From assembly GCA_004369085.1 (NCBI GenBank), contig ML210224.1, positions 1 to 64,000 of the forward strand: DNA of 64,000 nt, read 5' to 3'. The notes below the pieces were generated by a model, which saw only the letters and a program-made list of their open reading frames with translations, did not search any database and was not told where the DNA came from. This document shows, piece by piece, positions 35,201 to 46,548 of this stretch. The position numbers and the translations under genes are program-made. Source of the stretch: Coprinopsis marcescibilis. Lineage: Eukaryota; Basidiomycota; Agaricomycetes; Agaricales; Psathyrellaceae. Within the stretch, counting starts at the first letter, position 1; every line of letters starts with the position of its first letter.

Positions 35201-36957
35201 ACTGACCGTCATTTGGGGACCGCCAGGTAAGTTGATCACTCCCATTCCGGAAGGCTAATGATTCTAACAGTCATACAGGAACCGGAAAAACTCATACAGT
35301 CGCCTTATCTCTTCTCCGTCTCCTCGACGTGCAGTGGAGGCAAGAGTATCGCGACACAAAGATAATATTTATTACCGCCATGACTCACGCCGCCATTGAT
35401 GCGTGTCTGGCCAAATTGGAGCATCTTATCGACGTATATCGATCCATCGACAGCCTCGAACTCCAATGGCTAGACCAAGTCAAAATACAAAGGGTTTTGA
35501 AGGGGACCGAACATTCAGGGCCACAGAGATCCGGTCGAATAACACATATATATGCGGGGACTCTCTTCCAGGTCAGCGCTTTGTGTGACTCAATTTACCC
35601 ATCTCATCTATCTTCAGCTGTACAACTTCAGCAGGTCGCATAGCTTCGAGGTGGACTGCGTCGTTGCTGATGAGGCTGGTCAAATTCCGTTGGCAGCCCT
35701 CCCACTGGTACTGCGATCATTGAGTCGTGACGGTCGAATTATTGTCGCCGGAGATTCTGAACAGCTTGCACCAATCTTCAGTGGGAGCTATCCTCGTTTG
35801 AAAATGATGTCGTTGTTCGGTTCTGTTTTGGATTGCTTAATGTTCACGGCATCAGGAACGGCCTTGGAAGTGAGCAGCGACTCGCAGCCACCAGACGACA
35901 GCAGCCAAACCCCTACTCCACCAAATACCATCATACAGTTGACCGAGAATTTTAGGCAAGGTATTTTTCTAACTTTAGCGAACGGATACTCACATTTCTT
36001 TGGCTTAGGCTGAACCCTGACCTCGGGGACTTTGTTTCAATCATTTACTCTCGCGAATTCAAGGCCCAAAAATCCCAGGTCAAAGACCTTGGGTTGACGC
36101 TGCGAGAAGTTGCCCAATTTCCCATGGGAGGGAGGCGTAAATTCGGTGTCAGCAAACCCGTCTTGAACAAGATTAAAGCTTTTATATTCGGGTTATCTGA
36201 CGCCATGTTGCGCATACCGCAGAAAGAACTTCGCGAACCCCTGTACGTGAACAAGAACAACAAGGGAAAGTCGATTCAAAAAGGGAAAGGGAAAGGAAAG
36301 GCATATCTTACCGCCGATGCAATATCTCTATCCCTACTGCGTCTCAAGACGTGGTCCGCAGTGTCTGATCAGTTTGGATACGAATCGCATGTTCATGGGG
36401 AAGCCGCTGTTGCGGCCGCTCTTGTAGCGTGTATTCGGTACTGCTCGCCAGAGGACGACATATTTATCGCGACACCACATCGCGTCCAGCGGGAGGCCGT
36501 CAGATCAGCTCTCGGACGATTGAAGATTCCACAGCCAGATAATCCTTTAGAGAAGTCGTTTGGCAAGTTGTCTATCACGGATGGCCTCGAAAATGTGACA
36601 GTCGATACAATTGAACGCCTCCAAGGTAGTCTTTCACGCTATATGAAACTCGAGAGACGAGCTGAATGGCATACCTTTTTTGTTATTTTAGGCTCTGAGG
36701 CTTCGTTTGTCATCTGCCTGTTCTCATTGCCCGACTCATATTTGAATGACCTCGGATTTCTGCTGGAACGACGTCGCCTTAACGTTGCGATCAGTAGAGC
36801 GAAGAACCTTTGCGTGCTTGTTACATCGTCCCAAGTTCTTTGTCCGCCTGTGACTGTCTTTTCAAATGAGCAAACCGCGAAGGGCTTTGCATTCTTAAAG
36901 GCTTACGAGGATAGGGCGTGGTCCTGTGATTTGTCTGTCAATATTGATGATGTTTGA
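32271..36957 (+). CDS. RecB-like (Fe-S) nuclease fused to an SF1 helicase
   Basis: Eight exons (32271-32750, 32801-33409, 33462-34394, 34452-35226, 35279-35571, 35618-35955, 36009-36625, 36692-36957) sum to 4311 nt and give 1436 residues. The N-terminal third is a PD-(D/E)XK nuclease: GKPDLLE supplies the first acidic residue, IIDAKASK the D-x-K, and HHVQIYFYSL the Q-x-x-x-Y motif. A lone Cys near residue 21 (HHLRCDLYLHN) and a later CSGCNFKEEC (CX2CX5C) match the four-Cys iron-sulfur frame of Dna2/AddB/TM0106-type nucleases. The middle has a SAP-like segment (IACLDRMGLDTSGSVPEMRT). The C-terminal half is an SF1 Upf1/Dna2-like helicase: Walker A GPPGTGKTHT, Walker B VVADEAGQIPL, motif III GDSEQLAPI, LTENFRLNP, TIERLQGSE and motif VI RRLNVAISRAKN. 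The layout matches Dna2 and the bacterial TM0106 nuclease-helicases. I infer a role in DNA end processing or repair. The intron at 35956-36008 is GC-AG. Confidence 0.85.
35956..36008 (+). other. GC-AG intron (nuclease-helicase gene)
   Basis: The donor is TTTAG|GCAAGG and the acceptor GCTTAG|G. It joins ENFR to LNPDLGDF in phase 2. The nearby GT at 35961 would lead into a stop codon. Length is 53 nt. Confidence 0.8.
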
Positions 36958-37157
36958 GGATTTTGCTATCTATATTTATATAGAGTTGGACAATGGACAT
37001 GGAAGGGCGCTAACTCACAAGCTATTGTATTTTACTGTTATATGGACAACGAATCAGGGACATACAAACTATTGCGTCGTGGTAGTCGATCTGAATCGCG
37101 ATCTGAGAATTAATTCTGCATCAAACGCGGCTCTGCCGGGCGTTTTACAATCTACCA

Positions 37158-38429
37158 ATGTTCCCTCCACAACATAACGAAGATCCAGATGCGCCAGTCC
37201 GCTCCACGGATAACGATGCAGCGTTAGCCAGGCTTTCTGCCGTACAGAAGGGCTATCTGCAAGACCCATTCGTTCGGCACCTTGTTCCTCGAGCCCATCT
37301 GCAACCACCACGGCCGCCATTGATCAATATTGGAACCTATGTCAGGACTTCTGGGATAGACACACTGGTTGATGAGTGGCTTCATCTGGGCAAGCAATCG
37401 GGGAAAAAGTGTCAAATTGTGAGTCTGGGAGCTGGAAGTGACACCAGGTTCTGGAGGATTGCAGTGAGTCGATTCATGTTTTGGAGCAGTCGCCATCGCA
37501 AGTCGTTTGGAAGTGACTCGAGTAGACAGGAGCGTATAATGAAGAGCTTTCAACGTATATTGAAGTGGATTTCCCGGAGATAGTTACCAAGAAGGCGATG
37601 GCCATCCGAAAGAGCAAGGATATGAGTCAGGTTCTCGGAGAGGCGAAGGTTGGTGAGTGCATATCAATGGTTTATTAAATACAAGATGGTTCTAACGACG
37701 AAGGTTTATTAAAGCTGGAGGAGGAACGGCTCTCCATTCGGCCAAGTATCACTTGCTTTCAGGGGACCTACGATCTTCACCCTCAGCAGCATTCGGACCT
37801 CTGTTCACAAATACAGAGCATGATACTGACGGCCAGCCATTATTATCGCCTTCATTGCCAACCTTGATATTGTTCGAATGCGTCCTCGCGTATATGTCGC
37901 CAGAGATATCCTCCAGGCTCCTCGAGTGGTTCGTTAACTACACCAAACCATCAGAAGGTGGGATACTGGGATGCGTGATATACGAGATGTTCAAGTTGAA
38001 CGATTCGTTTGGGCGTGTTATGCTTGCAAACCTGCAGGTCCGTGGTCAGACCTTGTAAGACGATGACGCACCTTGACGGCCTTTCGGATAGACCAGGAAT
38101 GTGGCTCTTCCAGGAGCTCTACCTTTCAACACTCTTGAGAGTCTTTCTGAACGGTTGATGAAAGTTGGGTTCACAGCAGCGCGTGCTGTAACCTTGCGGG
38201 AGATACGTAAAGATTACACCAAAAAGTCAGAGCTTGAGTGGTGAGTTCGTCGACTATATGTTGTATTTGTTGACTCATTGCGAAAAGGATTGCGAAACTG
38301 GAGTTTCTTGACGAGACAGAAGAGTTGGATTTGGTTCTGGATCACTATGCTATTTCATGGGGACTTCGGTTGGAATCAGATGCAGTGCCGATTTGGGGGC
38401 ACTGGGGTATGAAGGAGAGACCGGCTTGA
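37158..38429 (+). CDS. PPM1: PP2A leucine carboxyl methyltransferase 1
   Basis: Five exons (37158-37463, 37526-37652, 37715-38037, 38092-38240, 38288-38429) give 348 residues, in the family range. The motifs are RSTDNDAALARLSAVQKGY, then INIGTYVRT, the SAM-binding CQIVSLGAGSDTRFWR, AYNEELSTYIEVDFPE, VLAYM, and a terminal GLRLESDAVPIWGHWGMKER. LCMT1 methylates the C-terminal Leu carboxyl of the protein phosphatase 2A catalytic subunit and so controls assembly of PP2A holoenzymes. The gene starts 200 bases after the helicase stop and reads the same way. The first intron acceptor was placed at 37525 because only that choice gives the conserved R-I-A-T-G-A-Y. Confidence 0.92.
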
Positions 38430-38910
38430 ATTTAATTAAAGGTGCACCTGGATAATGGCACAAGTTAGCTTTCTGTATCGAACGTCATGAGGTAGATAGT
38501 TCAGAGAGAAGATAATGCCATGAATGGCGAGTCATTTAGGAGCGCAGAATGCCTCCCATCCGAAAGTATACAAAATGATACAAATTTCATCGTAACGCAG
38601 GGATAGAAATCGATATGAGACACCCACCGAATAGCAACTGTTACCAACGACCTCTCTCGAGACAGTCGACAAACAGTCTGATTCCACGCGTTGACATTGG
38701 TCAAGTTACAAGTAGGAAAAGGATGCAGTCTGCTGGCGGCCATCAGCGGGGCCATGTCACAGCCACGCCGTCCTGATCGGGGAATCAAAATCAACGGCGA
38801 TCGCATCAAATGGGTATATATAGCAGCGACAGGTTCAACCGAGCCTTTCACCGTATCATTCTCTTCCTCCAGCGCCCCTGCCTGTCGTTGTTCTGCAGTC
38901 GGAGGGCGCA
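38430..38910. promoter_or_regulatory. Intergenic with TATA box for the next F-box gene
   Basis: TATATATAG at 38815-38823 lies about 95 bases upstream of the next start codon and is the best TATA box in the gap. The remaining 480 bases have no recognised gene. Confidence 0.5.
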
Positions 38911-40316
38911 ATGGAGTGTCTTTCGCTCGTCCAGGTGAGCAATGACTACGCAGTCGGGTCTGAACACAGGTGGAGATGATCTCGACAACATATTAGCAAC
39001 AGCAGCGCCGCCTTAACGAGCCCACCTCTGAGCGGGATCCTTCCGACACGATAGCGGCACTGCAACTGTGCTTGAACTCCCTCGACTCACGAGGAGACTT
39101 TACACGGCAGGCACTGGACGAGCTATTACGTCTACGGTACGAAAGCGCAATATACCACCAATTCCATGTGTATGGGAGGTTCTCTCTGTTCCGACAGGCA
39201 CGCTTCTTGTGGGGTCAATATACTCTCAGAGACGGGTCCTTGAAGGATGAAGAAGCCATCGAAGCCCAAATCATACAAACCAAGTACCGCCTTACCCGGC
39301 TGCAACAACAGAGGGAGCAAACCGCTACGGAACTTACCAGGTTACGATCGTCAGTGTCAGCATGCGGTCGGATACCGCCCGAGATCTGGTCTATTACGTT
39401 CGGCTTTTGTCTCCCTGAGGACGAGCCATATGTTCGTCCAAGTGTGCACAACGGTCCACTCCTCCTCTGCCGAGTATGTCGTTACTGGCGCGACATCGCA
39501 GTTTCCACGCCCTATCTATGGAACTCGATCTCCATCACCAAGAATTGGCGGAGGAGGAAAGGCCAATCTCTCCTCGAGCTCTGGCTCAAGCGATCCGCAA
39601 ACCTACCCCTTTCCGTTGAGATCTCCATATCTCTCTACATGGAACCTATTTACGACTACGCCACACTCGACCTGATATTTTCTTACTCGGAGCGCTGGTC
39701 CCGACTCAGACTCAACCTTACGGACCATCTCCTCCGGTCCGTCCTCAGCATGTGTATGCCCATGCTTGAGGTCCTTGAATTCACTTCAAACTATGCGATC
39801 GCAAGCCTCAACATGGATCACCACGCCGCTCCAAGGCTACGGTCGGTCTCCCTCTTAACCGTACCCCTCGACCCAGCCCCCCTATCCCTCCCCTGGCACC
39901 AGCTGACACACTTTTCATCACGATGCTGGGGTGATGTCCAGTCACATCTCGACATCCTTAAGCGGTGTCCGAACCTGGAGAAATTCCGGATGCACCTTTT
40001 ACACGCCCAAGTACCTCCCGCTGAAGAACCATTGGTGATGAGAAATCTCAAATCTTTGGAAGTCGTCGCCTTTATTGGCAGCGCCATGGATTCGATCCTC
40101 AACAGGCTGATACTCCCCGCTTTATCCGAGCTTATTCTCGAAGTCCCGGATGAAAGCCCTGCTTGCGGGGTGAGCGGGTGGCCCAAACTAGTTGCATTCT
40201 CGCTGGCCGAACGATCGGCTTGTACGATGGTCAAGGTTCGCTTGAAGGGAATACATGTGAGGCCAGACGAGTCTGAATACGGAGTAATCAAGCAAAGGCT
40301 GGTCATCGTGGAGTGA
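38911..40316 (+). CDS. F-box protein with N-terminal coiled coil
   Basis: Two exons (38911-38934, 38997-40316) give 447 residues. The first exon encodes only MECLSLVQ. A coiled-coil segment (AQIIQTKYRLTRLQQQREQT) precedes the F-box, which begins RIPPEIWSITFGFCL and continues VCRYWRDIAVSTPYLWNSI. This coiled-coil plus I-P-P-E-I-W arrangement is typical of a very large F-box family in Agaricomycetes. The remainder has weak leucine-rich repeats (MPMLEVLEF, APRLRSVSLL, MRNLKSLEVV). It is probably a substrate adaptor of an SCF ligase with an unknown target. The frame before the second exon is closed by stops, so the short first exon is needed for a start codon. Confidence 0.72.
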
Positions 40317-40591
40317 AACGGATGTTTGGAACTTTCGAACTGTACTGTTACTATTTATTGCTGCTTTCAAGGGATCGTATCAGGGTTCAGACTTCTAGCC
40401 GGTGTGATCGATCCACAAGTGTATTATTGTAGCGTTATAAAGCGATTTGAATGTGAAACGTTTGGTATTAAATGCGTAGGTATGTTATACAGTCCGTTAT
40501 ACATGTCAGAACTTCGTCAAGTGTCCTTAGATTTGCATCAAACAAAATAGTAGGGACTTGGTAAATCGTCTTGCCTCGAGCAAAACCAAGT

Positions 40592-43500
40592 TTATGACTG
40601 CCCGCGTCCATAAGCTCCACGACCCGCGAAATTCCCCTGTCTATCCTGTTGTTGTAACAACAGTTGAGCAGCACTTTGTCCGCCACCTCTTGGTTGTTGT
40701 TGTTGTTGTTGCTGCGTAGAAGCTTGCCGGAGGATATTACTGCTCTGTTGCCGAGCATGTTGAACAGGATATTGTTGCTGCCCTGGCGATGGAGCTCGGG
40801 ACTGTTGTTGAGGAGTGCCGAGAAGGTTACCGCTCGGCTGTCGGGCATGTTGTTGTTGTTGCATATACTGTTCCGAAGGAGGAGGTTGTCCATAGGCACG
40901 ATTCACGCCTGGACTTCGTCCGAATGCTTGGTTGGGCCCTGGTGAAGGCGTCCGTGCAAATGCTTGATTGGGCCCTGGTGATGGCGCTCGTCCGAGAGCT
41001 TGGTATGGTCCGGGCGATGGGGTCCGTCCAAGGGCTTGGTATGGACCTGGTGAAGGAGTTCGACCTTGAGGGACCTGCTGTTGCGCGTGGTATGGCCCTG
41101 GAGAGGCCCGATCTTGCGCATATGCTTGAGCGGGAGTTTGTGTTCGAGTGTATGGGTTGGGTTGGTTGGCCAACATGTTTCCACTCGGTTGACGGTTGTG
41201 TTGGGGTGGATATTGATGTGCGTTTGAGTCAGGAGGATAAGTATAGCCAGGATTGACCAGCGTGTGTTGCGAGTCCGAATAAGCTGGATTGGGGGAGTAA
41301 CCGTCTTGCGGTCTGTAAAGTTCCCGAGCTGAGCTACTAGCATTGTTGTGCTGGTAAAGAGCATCTGGCGCTGCCAGAGATTGCTGTGATTCGAACCCTT
41401 GTGGTTGGAGAGCCACGGAACGGGAGCTGAGAAGATGTTCAGTCATGGAATCGACAGGCGTCATCTCGAAATCGTTAGCCTTGGGTCCGTGATTGTAATA
41501 GTCCTGGAATTTTGATGAACTGGGTTGGTGACCATTGAGGGTAGAAGTAGTGTCCAGTGTCAGCATGTTGGAAGACATTGACCGTTGGTCCCAGTCGAGT
41601 TCTCCCCTATCACGCTGATACATGATCGGGTCGTACTCGAGGTCTGCTTGGTTGATGGCAGCAATCTTGATACCTCCAGGCATAATCTGCGCCGTCATCT
41701 TTCGCCCGCCGTATTCGTCGAGACGCGTTTTGTCATCCTTGATCTTCCCAGAGTACACTTGTGAAAGCAATGGCATCATCTTCTCGTGCAACATGGGCGT
41801 GAACAGCTCTGCATGCAAAGCAGGGTGACCAAACCGCTTCTCTAGCTTGTTTGAGGTGTGGTCGGCTTTGGTAGAGTGGACCTTGGCGAGCGCGAGTTCT
41901 TGGACAGTTGGGGAGAAGTAGCGGAAAGCGGGGATAAATACGCGGTTGATGTAAATCTTGAAGGCAATGATGAAAAGGACAGGTGGAACGGCAGAAATCC
42001 AAATGAATGTGCGGAATCCCTTCTGGAGACCGATGGCTAATTGGGAATGAGGACGGAGTTAAGACGATAATAGGGCAAACTCACTCAAAATCATCAGTGT
42101 TTGCATGAGCAAGACACAGAACAAGAGTCGGTTGATTACAACGTTCCATAGCCGCTGCAAAGGGATTAGCATAATGCGGGCCAATTGAAGGACAAACACG
42201 TACTCCACCACTCTCAACTTTTGAGATATAGAGGAACATCAACTGGTACTTGTAAACCCAAGAGCCCATCCAGAAAACTATGCATGCTGCCACAGCGACT
42301 AGCGGTGCCAATGGAGCAAATACAAGGCCAACGGCCGCCATGAAAAGCTGGAGGAAATGGTCAAGGCGTGTTACAAGCACTGTAGTCGCAGATACGGACC
42401 AAATTGGAATAGTAAACGGCATATTGGAAGTCCGGAGGTTGCGTCCATTCCCTAATGTCCCTAGGAGTGCGGCCAAACACACTGGGCATATGGATGAGCA
42501 TGAAAACGGTTTAGAACGGTGGTAAGACTTACTGAGTTTTGAACGAGAGCCAAACCAAGTTGATAATTTGTGCAAGGTCGAAAACAACAAGGAATCCACG
42601 GAGACTGCGGGTGATAAGGACGTCAGATATTGTTATACGACGACAAGCAAAACAGCGTACGGGAAGAACGTTAGCCAGTAGGAGGCTTGATTGATGTATG
42701 TTCGGTTGATCGTGGCAGGGAGACCTGTGTCGTGGTGGTTAGCTCATAGACATCTAAATCAAGGTGCTTGCACTTACCTCTGAAGTTTTCAAAAATCTCT
42801 TTAGCACTCTTCTTGCCGATGGCCAGTATGATCTCTTTCACAGAATCTAGGAGTGAAGTTAGCACCTTCCTGCCATAACGTATTTGAGGAAGGATGAAGA
42901 GTACGTACTGAACAGAACACCAATGAGGGTGAAAAGGATCAGTTGGGAGATGATCAAGAACGTGAAGTACTTGGACACTACGGCTCGATCAAGCCGAGAG
43001 TATGTCAAAGACCCCATATACTGATAACGGCGGACAAATAGATGAGCGACCCGAGTTGCATGTGAGTAACGGAAAGCTTACCTTGGTGAGCCAGCGCATG
43101 ATGATAGGAAGGAAGAAACCAAAGAGACCAGACACTGTTGCAGGAAGCACACCAGAAGCAACGGAGAAGGAGGAAGGCGATGTAATAAACCAATCTTGCA
43201 AGAAATTGTTTTCCGGCAATATCAGACGCACCTGTCATTGTAAATAAAATTCAGTAGGTCTAAAACAAAAAGCGGCATGCATACTTACACCGTCCAAGTT
43301 AGCGAGGAATGATATAATAAGCAATGGGACCGTGTTGAAGAAGCAGATCAAGACGAGCCACATGTTTCCGATGAACTTCTTGCTGGCTAGCTCGCCGTCA
43401 GTTTGATTCATGTTCGACCAAATCTAGGACATGAAGATATATGTCAGATACAATCGGACATCCTAAAAGTAAAACTTACGATGTCCTTGGGATTCGGGGC

Positions 43501-44806
43501 CAAGACGACTCGCGTGCCTCGAGGGTGCTTGCCTTCCAACTTCTGAGCGACGATATGCGCAAATGGGACGGCAGCCAAACTAGCAAAGCCATAATTTTCT
43601 GCCTTGCGGGTGTCAATCTGGGTGCGATAGTCCTCAATGGCGGCCTCCGTCCTCTTGAGTTTATTTCTAATCATAGTTTGTTGTCAGTCGGGGAAGTGGA
43701 TGGCAGTTACAATACTGACGTGTAAAATTCGATGGCGTCCTTCTTAACTCCTCCACAGCCCATGAAGCCCCCAATGGTGATAGTAGGTCGTTTCGCCCTG
43801 AGTTTCCCGCCCTTCAAGTACTGGACAAGGATCTGTTCGAACTTGCGGACAGTTTGATTGTGAAATTCAATGAGATCCGGGAGTTGGCCGACTTTCCGAC
43901 CGATGTGAACGCTGTTTGTGGGATAAGGCATTCCCATTTGATCAAAGATGTCTTTGAGGCCATGGTCCGACTGAATTTTCTTTGGTACATGGGTGATCTG
44001 GAGAGTGCGGGCATAAAACGACTGGAGGTATTCCGGGGAGCGGAACCAAGCATGGCGGAGTCGAACGACCTGCTTCCAATGAAACCAGACAAAGCCGATG
44101 ATAAGGAAAGTGATCAAGTATGTCACGACGACGTGTGCGTAGAGGAAGTCCCCTCTAACTTCGCGAATGGTGAGCATGCTAAGAATGTCGCGGGCCTTTG
44201 GATCGACATTCTGGAGATTGTAGACGACGTTGATGGGGATGAGGATGCCGCAGGTGAGGCCGACGATCCCAGTGAAAAGCCAGCGAAGCATGCGATTGAA
44301 CCGAAGATAGACCACTGCATCGAGTCCAATCTTGTCCAGTAGCTCTGGCTCCTTGGTATGGGCAAGCGGGGGAAGCCAACCGAAGAGATGACTTGTTATT
44401 CGCGGTGGGGGCTTGTTGCCTTGATGATATTTGACCTTGGGCTCGTAGACAATCTGAATGACGGTGCGAGGTGGAGTTAGTAATGACCATCATGCCAATT
44501 AGTGTGAGAATGGAAGCCAGTGAACGTGGAGAGATTAATGCTGGCCGTCCCCAGCACACTCAGAGCTCCCATTCCTCGTGCCACCTAGCCATGTGTCCTC
44601 ACCTTGTTCGTGGGTCTGAGAAAGTTGAACAAGAGGATGGCCACGACCTAAAGCGAAGTAAGATCCAACGGTCGCTAGACGAAAACGACGTTACTGACCG
44701 ATATTATGCTCATCAATGCGACCTGAGAGGCGACAGCGGCGGGCGCCAGCGTCCGCGAGTTATCATTGAAGATATTCTGTGCTGCTTTGTCGATGGCGTC
44801 AGACAT
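40592..44806 (-). CDS. CSC1/OSCA-type cation channel (DUF221), Gln-rich tail
   Basis: A multi-exon gene starts at 44806 with MSDAIDKAAQNIFNDN, followed by an N-terminal membrane helix region ending VVAILLFNFLRPTNK. Further on are FLYAHVVVTYLITFLIIGFV, the soluble loop TLQITHVPKKIQSDHGLKDI, and several more membrane segments at about 41860-43700. This order fits the calcium-permeable, osmotically gated CSC1/OSCA (Rsn1/Phm7) family with about 10-11 helices. The last exon ends in a long Gln/Pro/Ser-rich tail with at least four 12-residue repeats of the type GRTPSPGPYQAL. The tail is likely disordered and cytosolic. I did not fix every splice site in the membrane region, so the exact length is not given. 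Confidence 0.8.
40900..41070 (-). repeat. Tandem 36-bp (12-residue) repeats in the channel tail
   Basis: Within the last exon the units read GRTPSPGPYQAL, GRTPSPGPYQAL, GRAPSPGPNQAF, ARTPSPGPNQAF and a shortened GRSPGVNRAY. The DNA repeats with a 36-base period. Each unit carries an S-P motif that could be phosphorylated by proline-directed kinases. Confidence 0.75.
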
Positions 44807-45115
44807 GTCGACGTCGTTGTTGCAAGTCGGTTACTGGATGACAACGGAGGACGCCGATACGGCGAAAGTCGAAAGAAGAGGCAGTCGAGGTCGTAATAGA
44901 ATATATAGAGAGAAAAGACAGTAGAAAGGACGGAATTGGTGGATAGCGGCAAGTTGCAGCTGTGACACGGACCTGGTGGTCGCAGTACTCTAAGGAAACC
45001 TGAATGGCAGGCACTGCAATCACCTTGGATAGAATCCCCTCCTAACGTCACGTGTCCAACAAAAGAAGATTTGGGTATTGTTCTTTCGCACAATAAAACT
45101 ATTTGATAACAAGTA
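44807..45115. other. Intergenic, no gene recognised
   Basis: These 309 bases hold the promoter of the channel gene and the 3' end of the next minus-strand gene. I see nothing else in them. Confidence 0.5.
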
Positions 45116-46297
45116 CTACAAATTCTCTAATAGATTGTTTAGTGCCCGGCTTACTTGGCCAATAGTCTCTTGCACAAGCTCTTCATCTTCCTTTGCAACC
45201 CGTCGCAGGAATCGTCCTTCGAACTTGTCCGGGTGAAATCGCAAAAAGCTTTCTCGTAATCGCTCTTTACGCGCTGGTTTCTCTTCATCTGTCGATGGAA
45301 GAAGAAAGGCCGAAATTGCTTCTTGTGTGAAATGCTCAGTCTTCAGCACCGCCTTGGCTCCCTCTGAAAGTTGCGACCGCTGCTTCGAAGACCCGACCTC
45401 GTACGCTGCTGCAATGGGCCATGGGATGTCATGGAACCTCAAAACGCGCTTACTACTCGGGTCATTGTCATTGGCTTCCGCCAAAAGGACTTTCCATCGC
45501 ATTTGATATTCATCTCTTGCTTGTTCCATCTGTATCGCTGACCGCTCTCTCTTTCTCCGTCGTCTAGCCTCTTCTTCTTCCTTTTCAAGCTGTCTAGCCT
45601 CCTTCCTGCGAGCCTTCTCCGCGGCACGTCGTTCAGCAGCGGCCGCTTTACGCCGGAGCCGTTCTTCATTCTCGGCAGCATGTGTCTTCCTATGTATTCC
45701 CAACAGAATCAGTTCAGCTGCGGATGCTGATAGATACTGAAACTGAGATAGACTGAGATCCCACCTGTACATGCCAAGACGAACCCACTCTGCGTATTCA
45801 TCATCATCTAATGTTGTAGGGTCCAACTGGAGGAATTCGTCTTCATCGTACAGGTCTGTCGATGTGGATCCCATGGCGGCACTTCGCCACCGATCTGGAA
45901 CATGTGCAAAATCGTTGAGTCTGGCTTCCAGACCATCCAGGCGTTCATCATCCCCAAGTGCATCAAACATCTTTGCTCGGAATGTCTCCTCCTCTAGTTC
46001 GGCTCGTAGGGTATCATTGTCCGGTTTCTCTGCACGATTGCAACCGTCTTTCGATGTGTTTTTACGGTGTTTTGTAGACTTAGAACCTTCTTTAGATGGC
46101 CACTCGTCGTCATCGCTGGAGGCCCACTTCCGATGAATGTCTTGTTCCCGATGATGATGTCGTTTCGATGAAGTCCCATGCGGTGTATCGCCTCGATGAC
46201 GTTTTCGCTTCTCCTTTCGCCTATCGTGATGTTTCTGTTCGTCTGTTGTGGCATTTTCTCCAGTTTCCTTGAACCGCAACTTGTTCATACGGAACAA
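45116..46297 (-). CDS. NFKBIL1-like protein with J-domain-like C-terminus
   Basis: Two exons (45765-46297, 45116-45689) around a 75-nt intron give a protein of about 368 residues. The N-terminal quarter is Lys/Arg/His-rich and probably nuclear. The middle has LDDDEYAEWVRLGMYR, a long charged helix of Arg/Glu/Ala (AAAAERRAAEKARRKEARQL) and RWKVLLAEAN. The C-terminus has DIPWPIAAAYE and RFHPDKFEGRFLRRV, ending VSRALNNLLENL. This set matches the C-terminal half of metazoan NFKBIL1 (IkappaBL), whose relatives take part in mRNA processing. The HPDKF resembles the HPD tripeptide of J proteins. The intron is a multiple of three with no stop, so its retention would add 25 residues. Confidence 0.75.
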   Translation of the reverse strand: MFRMNKLRFKETGENATTDEQKHHDRRKEKRKRHRGDTPHGTSSKRHHHREQDIHRKWASSDDDEWPSKEGSKSTKHRKNTSKDGCNRAEKPDNDTLRAELEEETFRAKMFDALGDDERLDGLEARLNDFAHVPDRWRSAAMGSTSTDLYDEDEFLQLDPTTLDDDEYAEWVRLGMYRWDLSLSQFQYLSASAAELILLGIHRKTHAAENEERLRRKAAAAERRAAEKARRKEARQLEKEEEEARRRRKRERSAIQMEQARDEYQMRWKVLLAEANDNDPSSKRVLRFHDIPWPIAAAYEVGSSKQRSQLSEGAKAVLKTEHFTQEAISAFLLPSTDEEKPARKERLRESFLRFHPDKFEGRFLRRVAKEDEELVQETIGQVSRALNNLLENL

Positions 46298-46548
46298 GTC
46301 GTGCTTGGGCTACCTGAGAGTGGTGGTTAAAGACAACTAGCGCTCGCTGTTCATGGAATCGTAACAAGGAAATGGGGTAAACAAACGTCAACATCGCACT
46401 TTGACGCCCCTCTATCCGTTGCCCAAGCCTTGGAGAGCGCAAAAGATAGTCTCATTGATCGCGTGGGGAACTCAGAAGAATGGTGGTCTACTATACGTCA
46501 CAAAATCCAGGGTCGTTGCTTGGCTTGCTTGTTGATACCGCGCTCAGT

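Noticed and set aside
45690..45764. Treating the NFKBIL1-like gene as intronless
   Set aside because: The segment has good GT...AG signals and encodes a Ser/Leu-rich insert breaking the conserved helix; splicing joins MYR to KTHAAENEE cleanly. Retention is kept only as a possibility.
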